Source of the DNA: Capitella teleta
Taxonomy: Eukaryota; Annelida; Polychaeta; Capitellidae
Assembly: GCA_000328365.1 (NCBI GenBank)
Contig: KB302699.1
Span: 157,048-221,047, forward strand
DNA: 64,000 bases
Direction: 5' to 3'
Position 1 is the first letter of the stretch. Every line of letters begins with the position of its first letter. A program made the position numbers and the translations under genes. Shown in pieces: positions 11,543 through 24,372 of this stretch. A model generated the notes under the pieces. It saw only the letters and a program-made list of their open reading frames with translations, was not told the DNA's origin and did not search any database.

Positions 11543-14500
11543 CTCATTAATCTACGATCTATTTTTTATCATATTTGTGCTAATTGACATTTGCTACTGA
11601 TTTATGACGTCATTCATTGACATTTTCGTGGTTCTCATTGTAAATCGATCATCTCAAAGTTGAACAAGGAGCTTCCGAGAAATGATTACTATTTTCCACG
11701 ATTGTACTCAATCGAATGACCGAAATAGCGCATGCCGTGAATGTACTGTTTTCATCAATTCTCTTCCGTATTCGGACGAATCGCTCTGAATAAATTGCTA
11801 AAATACAAGTGGCCCCCACGATCTCAATTATCACAGAGGCGATAACGCATAAATTTACAAGTATTAAATTTCGAAGAAAACAATTCTAAGCGAAAAGCAA
11901 AACAAATATTATCACGAAGAATTTATAATGGTAGGCCTACACACACTATACTAGTATACCAAATGCTAAACGAGTGCATGTTTAATTACATCGCATAGTT
12001 AGTTATAAACATGTATCAACTGAGATTTTATAGCGATCTATGAATTTTATGAATTCTTTGATGAACTTAATTACGCTATATATAACTATGTACCATAGAG
12101 TAAACATAATAATTTATGCCAAATAACGATTTATCCTTCGTGAGCACTAATTTTGTGTCTCCATTCTTATATTCGAAGCAACCACAGAACCTGTTAATCA
12201 AGGGGAATACGAAATGCCCAACCGGCGATCAATCATTAATTACCCGATAAAGCTCATAATTACTAGCTGTTATTAATCATGCGTGTACGTGCATTGCAAT
12301 AATATAGGGTGTTCCAAATTTAGACATCCAATTAAGGTTCTATACCAGGGTCAACACACTTTTCAGGGTGAGAACCCGACAGTATAATCCCAGAGTAGTC
12401 CGGACCAAGAAAAATACTGAACACGGATCGACATACAAATAATTCAAGATTTCCTCCACTTTTGATGGCGCCAGAATGAAAGTACTTATTGGAGCCAAAC
12501 CCAAACAAGCGCCAAATTTTCAAATTAATATTGCTAAAACAAGCAAATTTGACATTCTCATAATGATTTAAACACATTAATGGGAACGCACTGCTTTAAT
12601 GCTCTTGTGAAATCCTTAGGTAATTGCATGTAAAACATGATGTTGCTTATCAAGGACTAATGAACAGATGCCAGGCTTCATTGAACACAAAGAGAGCTTA
12701 TAATCAGGTCCATGAGGTGTGCGTAACTTTTGCTGTGAACTGAGACGACTTCTGGCCAGCTGCATCCAGGTTGCTGCCTCTCCATCTGTTGAGGTGATCT
12801 TTGAGGAAATGGCGATCTGCGATCTTGATGCTATTTGGTTCAATTAAGCATCTTCATAAAGGAAGAATATTCAACCTTTATGGCTATATCTCGATTGAAT
12901 ACTAAAAAATACTCGGAGATCATTTAGGTGATTACATGTATGTGTACAAGTAAATTATATTCTAAACCAGACGTTTTTTTTTTGTTTATTTTTATTTTTA
13001 TTTTTTTTCTAAGTGCTATCGGACATTCTAAATGTTGATATTTTGCAGCGTTTCCGGATTTCGATAACTAAACAACAAAATCGGATTTTGTTTAGTCTGA
13101 CGAAGACAAAAGATGTGTAATCATAATACCAGTATTCATGATACTGCGCATGCGCGACGGAATGATAAAAACACGACGCAATATTATCACACCAGCTGTT
13201 TACGAAGAGATGAAAATACTATGAGTGAATATCGTCAAACACGTGACATTGCTAAAGATGCCATGCATTATAATGACACTATACCAGAACTCTTGTACTC
13301 GAATCATAATTAATACATACCAGGCCAGGGAGTATCGAGCAGCATAAAGCAGTTAGCATCGATGATCCTAGATGCAGCGTTGATTAAATCTCGTTCCTTT
13401 GACAAAACACACGCCCTCCATAAGCCCTAATTACTCTGCGGTGTTACAGACTCAATCAAACAGATTTATATTAAGCAAGTTAGACAAGCGCTTCACAATC
13501 AGCGTTTCGATGATTGACTTTCAGTCGGCATAATCAACGTCACCCCACTCATCCGATTACGCAACCGACGACCTCTCCTGATCACGTGGTGGAGTTGGAA
13601 GACGACGGGGATCTGATGAATACAACGCGTGTGTTTACACCAGGGAACATCTGCGCTAAGACGCAGCGTCGTGACGTCATCAAACACGTGGTCAGGTCTC
13701 ATCAAAGGCGATGACCAGTAACAATATTTGTAATTACCTGCATAGATCAGCTGATGAGTGAGTACAAACCAACTTCCTCGCTCTTGTATCTATACAATAA
13801 CTATAAATACCATATGCTCTACGCGTTCACCTCGTTCTGTACAATCTATACCAACTCCCACCTCATACCATCAGTCTATAGCAATAATACACAATCTTTT
13901 ACCACCCTCCTGCTCTCCCGTATCTCTTCCCAGCATAACAGGTGCGAACGCATCTTGAAGCCTGCAGCAAATACTAAGAATGATCATCTCATTTGCAATT
14001 GATCTACTTTTTCCCTCTGACACTGACAATCGTGGCATTACATCATTGAAGCTCCCAGCAACCATACGTCAGGGGCAGGGATGTGCTCCCCTGGGCCCAA
14101 TTCAGACAAGGCAGGCCCTCGGGTCCTGCGCACAACATCTTCATCTCCTTCAGCGATGTCCCGCTGGCTGCATACCCTCCGTGGGAGCCTCCTCAGTCAA
14201 GTTTCAGTCACGTTTCAGCGCTGATTAATGTCTTGCAACCGTGTATTGTTCATATTGCCTGAGTTGTTGGTTCACATCACTTGGGATGCTGCTGAATTAC
14301 GCCCCCACCCCCTCCTCCCTATGTATAGACCATTGTTCTGTGTTATTGAGTGCACACATTCACAAGGTTTTTAATATTATCATAATTAGATACCACACTT
14401 ATAATATTATAATCGACACCACCGAATATTATCTAATGGTTATTTACTTTTGGTTGGCGAAAGCAGTGACCTCATCCACACTCTGCAAGATAAAAAGAAA

Positions 14501-15635
14501 TCTACACATCCGAAAGTAAAGATAATGATGCTACTAATTAGACCACAGTCATTAACGTCGTTTACAGTCGAAGATCAGAAGCGAGAGAAGTGCATGGTGT
14601 GTGTTAGAATTACTCCTCGGTGTAATTCTTCCCTTTGCGCAATACAGCACGTAAAGGGATCGCTCCCCCTCCCTTCCTGCGTGCAAGCATTTTCCATTTT
14701 TTCCCCCTTCTACCAAAGCCCTTTCCTTTGATTGATTTGCATGCCTCTCGCAGTCGAGGAATGCATCAAATCAGCCATGGACTAACATTCTATCGATTAT
14801 GTAATAGAACAAGTCACAGTGATATACCGCCACTCTATTAATCCTAATCCTAACAAACGTAAGCCCTTGTTCAATTCTGTTATACTTCAAGTAGTCATCC
14901 ACTTCTGCCTAATGTTTACCTGTAATTATCCACCTGTAAGTAAGCTATAGCTTCCTTCTCGGAGTTCCACTCGATTAGCACTTGTCCCGAGGGGCTTCTT
15001 TATAAACACTTAAACCTGGTGATAATTGATCCCTTTCTGCAACGCTTGAATACAGATAATTACGGCATGCATACCTGTACATCTCATGCACATTTTGGCT
15101 TGTAATCTTCGCGCCCGGGTGTCCATTTCGACCATTACGGTGCAGCATTCCCAAGCTAATATCAGAATACATCTTCGTGAATCTCCGGAGGTTTTCAAGC
15201 TCACAGCTATGTACAGGTAATATAAGCGATTAATTAGCATATCAGTATTTTCCTCCGGGAGGTTGACCGCCCTCTGCAATGCAGGCACTTAAGAGTTATT
15301 GTACTCATATATGATGGACAGACCTACACTTGTTATTTTGTTTCACAAGTTAATTATTGATGTATTACAAGAAAATCACTTACAGTACAACCTCCATCAT
15401 TCCCTGGTTTCATTCTACCCCGCTCACCCTGTAAACATCAACGTGCTTCAGTTGTCAATATGCAAATAACTACAGCTCTCGGCCGTTACTCTGGGCGATT
15501 GTGATGACCCTTATACTAGGCTTTTAGTGACCTTTGGTCAAGCTGCAGCAGCATTGTTATGGTCACATCGTGGGCATTTAGGGCGGCAGAGTCTCCATTA
15601 GCTAGTTGCTTGTGTTCTCTTTGACCCATCACTTC

Positions 15636-15670
15636 AGAGGTCGCGACCTCTCATATCAGAGGTCATGACT
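15636..15670. promoter_or_regulatory. AGGTC palindrome plus AGAGGTCATGAC
   Basis: A perfect 16-bp palindrome, AGAGGTCGCGACCTCT (15636-15651), is followed 6 bp later by AGAGGTCATGAC (15658-15669). The second word also occurs at the left edge of the window (155-166). It resembles inverted nuclear-receptor half-sites; function is unproven. Confidence 0.3.
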
Positions 15671-18600
15671 GACTCCTAATGAAGTTCATTTCGTTAGACG
15701 TCCTGGGTTCAACCACTTAGACCAGTGGTCAACTGGTCATTGCATCACCCGGGTCGTTAGCTGATCACCGATAGTTGAATTTCGCCCGCGGATTTGGTTT
15801 GAGTGCTGACGAGCTACGCAAACACGCCCCACGTAAACAAATGATGCATATGTAATTGAATTGCCAATTGGTTCGATATGGAATCAGCACTTATTAGAAC
15901 TACACGCTTGTTACTTACAAGTAACATATATCGAGCATGCGTATAACAGGAGACGCCTATGCTAAATCGGTAACCAATACATTGTACACGCAATATATAA
16001 CTTATCATTATTTATATTGCAGAATAAACACCTGTGCTATACTGAAGGTCTATAGTAGGACATGCCCCCCAAGGATGTTAATTTGCTCAGCAACCGAACT
16101 TGTCAAATTTATCAATGCTCTCCAAAACCTCGAGTTCTAGATCTCATCACACACGTATTTAAAGGGCACATTCGAGACGCGTGACGTCACAAGAGGATTC
16201 CAACTGGTATCAGAATCGCAGGAGAGGTGGGGGTTGAGTAAAGAGTCATAATTCAGAGAAGAAAATCTGCCGAGCTTGATGAAGTGAGGGTGCCGAACAA
16301 AATTAGACTGCAATATTTTCTCTCGTTGTCTCGTTAATTCTGCGTATGAAATTTTCATGAATTATCTGGAAAATGATTTCCACAAAACGCTGAGAGAATG
16401 TTTTTTCTCATTTTTTTTTAGCTTCTTTGGAATAACAGTGAAACAACGAATGCACCAGCATAACATTGTAGATCCTATTTCCAGGTTGCATGGTCAATTA
16501 TTCTGAATTAACTCCGTGGTGATTTTATCATATTTATAATCATGGCCTGACCCAGATTCACGGCTCTTTTATGCTCGATATGATCCCATGCTTATATCTT
16601 TGTATCGCAGGATCACGTGTCGCCATGGCTCAGTTTTTATGTAACAATTTGCATACTAAAGTAGCTACTATAATTGCAGGTAATCAGCAATTATACTGAC
16701 TGGTAAAGTACCAGCCAAGTATTCGCACGGACTGCCAAATATAGGCCTATATATGTGTATGCTGGCTGATAAGGTGTTCCAGTTATAAAGCTCTGGGTAC
16801 CCATTTTTGTATAAGGGCTGTTTACGGTGTTGATAGGCAGTATATATAGCATAAAATTAATTATACGTACGCGGTGTTTAGTAGTTGTTAATTTTGGGAT
16901 CACTGAGTGGTATAGATATGGAGACTATACCTTCTTACATTATTTTACTAGATTGAAAGCGTATCTTCCAATCGTCATTATTGTGAAGGGGAAAAATAGG
17001 GATAATTCTATTACCATCACGGAGCAATTCGCAAATTCGCAAATTCGCACGACTTTGAAACAAAACATCTATCCACCATAAAACCAGACCATAATAATTA
17101 AATCCTTATGTGAAAAAATATGGGAGAAGCGAAACCAGACCCAATTCAGCTCATAAATGTTAAACTTGTATATAATTTGAGCTTTTTTTTTCTTTTTTTT
17201 TTTGAGGGGGTGGGTGGTTTCCCCTTTTGTGAGAGTATGTACGTTTTACTAGTGCTCTGCGATGGACAATACACCAGGTACTGATTGGCGAGTGTTGAGG
17301 ATTCGACGTCAGAGGTCTGATTAGCATTTTACTTTTAGCATTCGTTTTTTTTTTTTTATTCATTTGTTATCATATAATTTTTGTGATATATACTTCGTGG
17401 TGTACTTACATGTAATTGATGCGATTTTCCTTCCAAGTTTAATAAAAAATAGTATATGAGTCAATTTAATTAAATTTCGATACCTTGTCTGATAGAACAT
17501 GACAGGTTTTTTTTTCGAAATTGTGAATCGCTCCGGTTCCTGAGTTCGTTATAATTGACCTCTGTGCACGAAATCGACGGTATGCGAGAATAACGAGATG
17601 GACAGTTTTTAGGAAGCGATGTCTTTTCTGGTATATTATGAGAAACATGTCTCCATATATATGCTTAGAGGGCAAGGGTGTCAATTAATAATTTTACAAC
17701 ATGATCCTCGCAATATTTTAATGATTTTTCTTCGTGTTGGAGATTGGTGATGATCCGCTCCTTGCTTTATTGGCTGATCATAAATACCAACGGATCATCC
17801 AAAGATTTAAACATTTTATGATTACAACGAAGGATCCGACGTCGGCAGCCCTCGTTGGCTTATATGGAATTACGACCCGGCCCCTTTCATGTCATCAATG
17901 CTAGATCAATTAGCGGAAGCAATTTTAGCAAACGAAAACCAGTCTCCGTGAGAATGATCGATTTCGTTTACGAGAAGTGGATTTTTGCTTTCTGTCTGCG
18001 TAACACAGCGCAGAAGAGGAGTGTAATGGAGCTGTCATGGCGGTGAAATATTTCTACCCCTGACGCTCAGCGAATTCATCAATACACTAGTCGTGTTATT
18101 CCACGTCTTGGAATGTTCTGGAACGAGTGAAATCTGAGTGAAGGCTGGAACTCAGTCGAGCGAATGCCTTCCCCATAAACAATGCACTTAGCTATTGGGT
18201 TTAATCAGCATTTGCAATTACCCTAATTGCGCATACAGGCCACATGCATTATTACACACAGGACGCCGCTATTATTGGTCAGTTGAGTTTTTACAAATTT
18301 GTGTCATGCACGCTGATAACACATTGCACCGTGGGCGCAAAAAGTATCTAGCTCACACTTTATACCACTCACATTATTTTTATACATACAAGTAAGTCTT
18401 ATAATAATCATCCATTCGATTACATGTATTCGTTTAGCATACATGCTCGAATTACACATAATGAAAGAACATATATAACATTGTTTCAACAAATACAAAT
18501 TGGGTTATCTCGGCCAAGACGGATCAGTAGTTCCCCTGGGCCCACATGCCTAAAAGACTGCAGCAGCACTCTGACAGATCGAAACTATTACATTGATTTG

Positions 18601-21600
18601 CTGTCGCCATGGAAACATCTATGACTTTTTCTAGCGTATCTATAATTAAAAATCTCGCCTCCCATAGCTCCGGAGGCTATTGGTAGGTGCTGTCAGCTAT
18701 AGGAGGAGTTGTGCCCTCGGTGGCTGGTTCAAAGGAGGGTTGTTTTCACCTCATAAAAAGAGGTCAATAGTTATACATATATAGTTTACAATAAAATTGA
18801 AAACAATGTTTATAATTGACCAAGGGCATACGATTTAGAGCCTCGTTCTCGGATGAACGTTGGATTCTTCGATCGGGAATTAGTAATTAGAACGGTGGGA
18901 TTTCCATTCGAGTTGACTTGTCTGCACGTTTTTCTCATTCGAAATCTCGTCCATAATTTAAACCAAATCCGAAATTCATCTGGCTGCGTGGCGAAGCATT
19001 GAATGCGCAGGCCTCTTTGGGCCCGACCTCACTGAACTGTAATCAAAAGGCTGCTAAATAAGGAAGAATCATATAAGTTTTATTATTTTTATTCCTCAAT
19101 GATAGATACCACATGTTTTTTTGGCATCCGGATTCATCCGAAAAAAAAAAACAACAACCAAAACAAAAGCTTCGTTTCATGCTATATGTGTATACTCGCC
19201 ACATGCACTTGTAAATTATATTGTTAAAGTAACTGATCTCATTATAGATACTTCTAGGAACTCTTTCTCGTTTAAGGTCTTCTTGGCTTCGGTTTTAAGG
19301 TAAAACCATGCACCACTACCTGACATCATCTATTATTGAGACCCAAATATATCACTTTTCATTCCATTTTTGTTGTTGTTGATCACTGATCGCTAAAAAA
19401 AAAACCTCCAAACAACACCGAGATCAAAAGATAGTTCAATGAATAAAGATAAGAGGCTGTGACCCAGATTCCACTGTCGTATCGGATTATCGATATACTA
19501 TTTCATAGGTGGAGACGGGATTAACGTTATTCTTGCTTATATACATGAGGAAAAGAAGATAATCGGATATCAACAAGATTTACAAAGAAACGAACATTAT
19601 TCAATTCTGAAGTCAAAGGAGGTCGAAAAGATATATCGATTATGTAACTGTGTTTTTCCTGCTGATTAATATTGTCATAAATCCCTACTATGCCGATGCA
19701 ATGCACATAGATTCACAACGCATAGACTTCTGGTCTTCCTCTCATACCGATGGTTGATGAATGGTAGATATTATGCCGAGCCGTCAACTTCAATGAACCC
19801 GTGACTAGTAAACCCCGCGATGACGCTACTAATGGGAGGGTTAAATACCAATAATCGTTACAGGGATAGAAGGGTGTATTGTATGATGTATCAAGGCTTC
19901 CGCGGAGATCGTTAAAGGACGATATGGGACTGAGGAAACAGCCGACGAAATGTAATCATAGAACGCCACTTCCAAAAACAGAGTCGTTACTCGCATCGAG
20001 GCTTTACGAGCATCACTGAGGAGTTACGATGCATTTGTGATCCCCCTATGAAACGACGGCTGCCAGCTTTCCCTCAGACCCAAATATTGCACTGGGCTTT
20101 GTAAACACAGTAACCTAATTGTACTAAAAAAAATCCCTTACGCTTGATTTTATAATTACATTAAAAAAAAAGAAGAAGTTAAGGAATGCAAATCGTGTAA
20201 TAATACGAATGCCATGACCCGATTTTACTCCTGGTATCAGAATGGTCATGATTTTTAGTGAGCCTTGGCCTATTTTATTTATTTATATACTTATATGTAT
20301 GTCAATGGAACGCGCAGGGTGTGCGTAATAAGCTGATGAAACATATTAATTAGCAGAGTATTCACCTTTAGCTTAGCAATATTCCATACCCCCCTTTATC
20401 TACCTTCTGGGGAAATGTTTTTTGAAGTTAATCAAGTCACAATGCGTATAACAACCTGTGTTGTAAATACTACATAATGCACACAGATCTTTGACAAGGT
20501 CAGACGTGCAGTCTTTGATTATCAAGGGTTCAGGGAAATCTGACTGAACGAGTGCCCGTTTGCTTTAATTCAGTTGTATTGAATAGGCAGATTATCAAGG
20601 TAATAATTATTGGCTTTCAAATCAAGGGAGAGAAAATGATAAGCCTCCTACATGAATGTTATATATCGCCCATCACCCCGAGTTCTCTAGTCTAATGAAC
20701 AAGGATCATTGGGATATCGAAGCCTGTTCCCAATTTTGTGACCTTGGGAAAGCCAATTTACTCAAGGAAACCTCTGAGAGGTCGATATCCCGAATAAATG
20801 TTAGTCAAATATCTAGGAGACCGTCATCGTGATCACTCAGGCTGTACCTAAGATCGCAATGATGCCTCTAGGACCAAGAAATAAAGATCTTACGACACTA
20901 TAGTGCAACAGCAAGCAAGTTTCAAAGGAATCTGCGTAACATTATGTACCAAAGAAATTTATTTGGTGGCGTGATGTGAACATCGGATTTATGATAGATT
21001 ATACTGAGGTCAAAGTCATGACGTCATACTAAGCCCTCTCTGCGTTTAGGTAAATTGTACTAATTGTGCTAATTGTACCAGTTTGATTACTAATTGCATT
21101 CTGTGATTTAAAATGTAATTATGCTTAAGCTCACGTTTTGACCAAGTTCATTGTTAAGCCAGGCCTTACGTAACACAATAAACTCTGTGACGTCATATTC
21201 CCTAATTAACCTAGCGGACCTTGGGGTGAGGATTGTACACACAAAGCAAGCTTTCTATCAACTCACCCGCAAAACACAATTAAGCATTCAACAGAATTTC
21301 TCAAACTACAAGTAAATTTGAGTCATGTTATCTCAAATCTGAGATAATTAGAATTATAGACTTTAATTGGTAACTTCCCACCTGAAACACCTGTTGATAT
21401 ATCTTTCATGTTTGTTAGTGTTATTGTTGCATTGGTTCCACTGTTGTGTACCATATTTGTATCTCATAGATACGAATATATTATAACCAAATATAATGAT
21501 AATATATAATCGGCACTGTAATCACTGATGATAAATTGGAACAAAATATTATCCCAAAATCAACCAAGCAACCACATTGCTTCTCCATTATTTTCTCTAA

Positions 21601-24281
21601 TTACTCCCACGTATACATAACGTGTAGAAGTTGCTGTATAATCTATACACCCTTGTAAATCAACCTTTTCTCCCGACAAAACAAAGCAAGTAGATCCAAG
21701 GCGGTTAGGATAACAAGGTATCAGTTAGCTTGTGTACATAATGACTGGGCATCTCAACACGTATAATATTCCATGTTTCCTTTGAATGCTGATTCTATTC
21801 ATTACCCAGTATTAACGAAACGGCAGCAAATTAACCAGGATACATAAACGATGGAATTGTCACAGGCACCAATGTTTGCTAGTCGTGCCGTTCATGTCAA
21901 ACCTGTGGATTTTGGCGTCGTCTTTTTCTTGCTACACTTAGCACCGACGTCGTCCATTCATTTGGGACGAGGAGCCCCGTCGTGACCACTCTAGACCATT
22001 GCTGTCTATTGCGTTGCATGCTGAAGCACGCATGGAGATCGATGCGAGGGCTGGTAATTTGCAAAAATGCAAAAATGGGTCTCACTTTATGGCGTGTCAG
22101 GGACTGCAACTTATCCCGTTGACTTCCCTCAGGGGGTAAGAGTGCTTTCTTCAAAGGAATTCACGCTTTCTCATATATTCTATCAAAAGTACCAAATATG
22201 CAAATTTAGCATATATGGTTGATTGATTTGTCGAAATGAACACATGTTTAGATTCATACATACTTTATAATTATATATAGAATCACACATGTTGGTGGTT
22301 TATGGTTGTTTACTGGCCTTGATAATGGAATGATCAGCAAAAAGTGAGAAAAATAATCTCACATACAAAAATATTTGCACCACCCAATACAATGGAATGA
22401 GTTTTGATAGACGTGACCATGACCTATTAGCAATATCCTCAATTCAAAACACTTTTATTGCTATGAAAGGTTGGCAATAAATGACACCATGTTCGATATG
22501 ATTGAAAATTGAGGTATAACATATCTTTGGGTGGAATGAAACGCTGTGATTGACAATATAATTGATTTTGTTATCACCAAGTTTCCTATTTGCTGTTCCG
22601 CTTCTGCGAGGCTTTGACGAGTACAGATGACGTTTAAGCGTTGCGTGTTCAAGGTCGTAAGTTTAGTCCTTGGCAGGTGCACAGATCGAAACAAAGCGCC
22701 TGGAATTTGAGGAAACTTCGACACCACATCGTGACAGCTGCATGGTATGACCACTAAAGGATGAGAGCATTAAGAGCGTGAGACGAGTTTGTCTATTTGC
22801 ACTTTGAACCAGGGCCAAAATATCACCATTCAAATGAATTCAAATCATACGACATAGCGAAAAACAAGAAGAGAAATGTCAGCTTAGTTCTCAGCACTTC
22901 CGCTATGCACGCATGACTTGATCGATGTCACAACGTCAGCGCTGAAGAGGGAAGCAAAGAAGGACAGGGGCCAGTCACGGCATCGTTCTCAATCCATAAC
23001 AGGAGATAGCAGAATTCTATGAATGTGGGTGGCGTCATGAGTGCGCGGCTCTTTAGCGCAAAAACAGCGTGAGTGGCAAGGGTTTCAGAGTCCAAGATAA
23101 ATGGTCCACTCTGTCTTGTTAGAAGGGGCCAACCACGCGTCGCCTTAAATGCTCATGGAAGCATCCCAAACATTGCCCCCCGTGCATCCATCTTCGGCTG
23201 AACGGCGATGCCAGTCGAGGGAAAAGGCAGATCAAAAAACATGGAGTGACCCTCAAGCATCTCTGCTGAGTAATTTGGGCGAAATGAGGAGCCCAAAGGG
23301 GGGCTCGGAATAAAGCGATCGGGCCGCATCCTGCATAGCGTTCAATACTCGATGGAGAGCTAAGCTGGCAATGAGGCCTCGGACCCCCTTGCTGCTGCCG
23401 CTTTTGCCTTTGTTTGCATCGCTCTCTTATTCGCCCTTCGGGACTCAGATGCCCAATTGCACTCCATTTGGTTGCCGAATATAGATCTGCCCCAAAACTC
23501 GGTGGTATCTCTATAATGCTGCAACACATAATATATACCAGTGGTATTGGAACCCTGGACTTTTTGTCTCTTGTCACTGAAGCCTTTGAGCAAATGTTTT
23601 CAGCTCTGGGTGATTGGGGTTAGGACCCGGGCGAGTAAAATCGGCGAATGGGAGGACATTGCTGATCTCAGTGTGGTTAAACGGACAGCATATTAAGACC
23701 CGGCACCCGTGAGGCCACGCCCATCAATGCCTTCTAATGACTTCGCTTCTGTGCCACTAAGGCGGCCAGTGAAGCCCTCTCAAAAAGGGGTGAACCCTCA
23801 GAAGAACCCTCGAAGGCAGACGACGCGGACCCCACTCCAGGGCCCCGCGGTAAGTTCATTTCAAGACGAATGAATCGTCAAAATTTGTCCGCCAATCTCA
23901 TTCCGCAGCTTTTGTTAATCAGATCTCCCTACGCCGAGATTTTTTTCTCTCGCCTTGTCCGTAGTAACGCTGTTGCTAGGGGTGTCAGCTTGTAATAGTT
24001 TGGGTCACGAAAATCCAATTGCATCGCGTGTGGAAGAAACACCCGGCAAATAAAGGCGGGAGAAAAAATGAGAGGAAGACAAGGCCGCGTGGATTTGATT
24101 GGTCGTCATATTAGACCACGTGTCCAGTCTCGTAAAACATCGACCCACTTGTGACACCAGAGACACAAGAGGTCACGGAAGGTCACAAAAGGATCGACAC
24201 TGACCACTTTGGTCTTTATGGTCAATATGAATATGTTGGAAATTGTTTCTTGAAGGACAAATCACAAGATAACGCCGATGT

Positions 24282-24372
24282 GATTGGCTGCGCTCTCCCA
24301 AAATGGCGGATTATTGGATTTATTGCAAATGGAAATGACCCATGAAAACGCCAAGGACACTCCGCTTCCGGT
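24282..24372. promoter_or_regulatory. CCAAT/YY1/ETS motif cluster without an adjacent gene
   Basis: GATTGG (inverted CCAAT) at 24282-24287, the YY1-type AAATGGCGG at 24301-24309 and the ETS-type CTTCCGGT at 24365-24372, within 91 bp in a GC-richer island. This combination is typical of ubiquitous TATA-less promoters. No coding exon is visible next to it, so it may be an enhancer or the start of a non-coding transcript. Confidence 0.3.

Larger units (their letters stand above)
8001..22800. other. Gene desert, AT-rich half
   Basis: About 14.8 kb upstream of mex3 without a recognisable exon. Open frames are all short (under 130 codons) and unlike known proteins. Contents: T-run at about 8621-8643, a (TTTTTG)n run at 10694-10722, an (AAAAAC)n-like tract at 11379-11462, a 30-T run at 11513-11542, palindromic TATATAATTAATTATATA near 10118-10147, NRF1-like GCGCATGCGC words near 9341 and 13145, an AGGTCA palindrome near 15636, and TAGGCCTA words at 11931 and 16741. 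A single transposon-end-like sequence lies near 12304. Confidence 0.6.

Noticed and set aside
14975-15000. Sequence TTAGCACTTGTCCCGAGG resembling miR-92 (ATTGCACTTGTCCCGG)
   Set aside because: An inserted A breaks the seed, and the flanks do not fold into a pre-miRNA hairpin with a paired 5' arm.
23119-23577. 152-codon minus-strand frame in a GC-richer island
   Set aside because: No recognisable domain, irregular composition and no splice or promoter context; GC-rich DNA yields such frames by chance.
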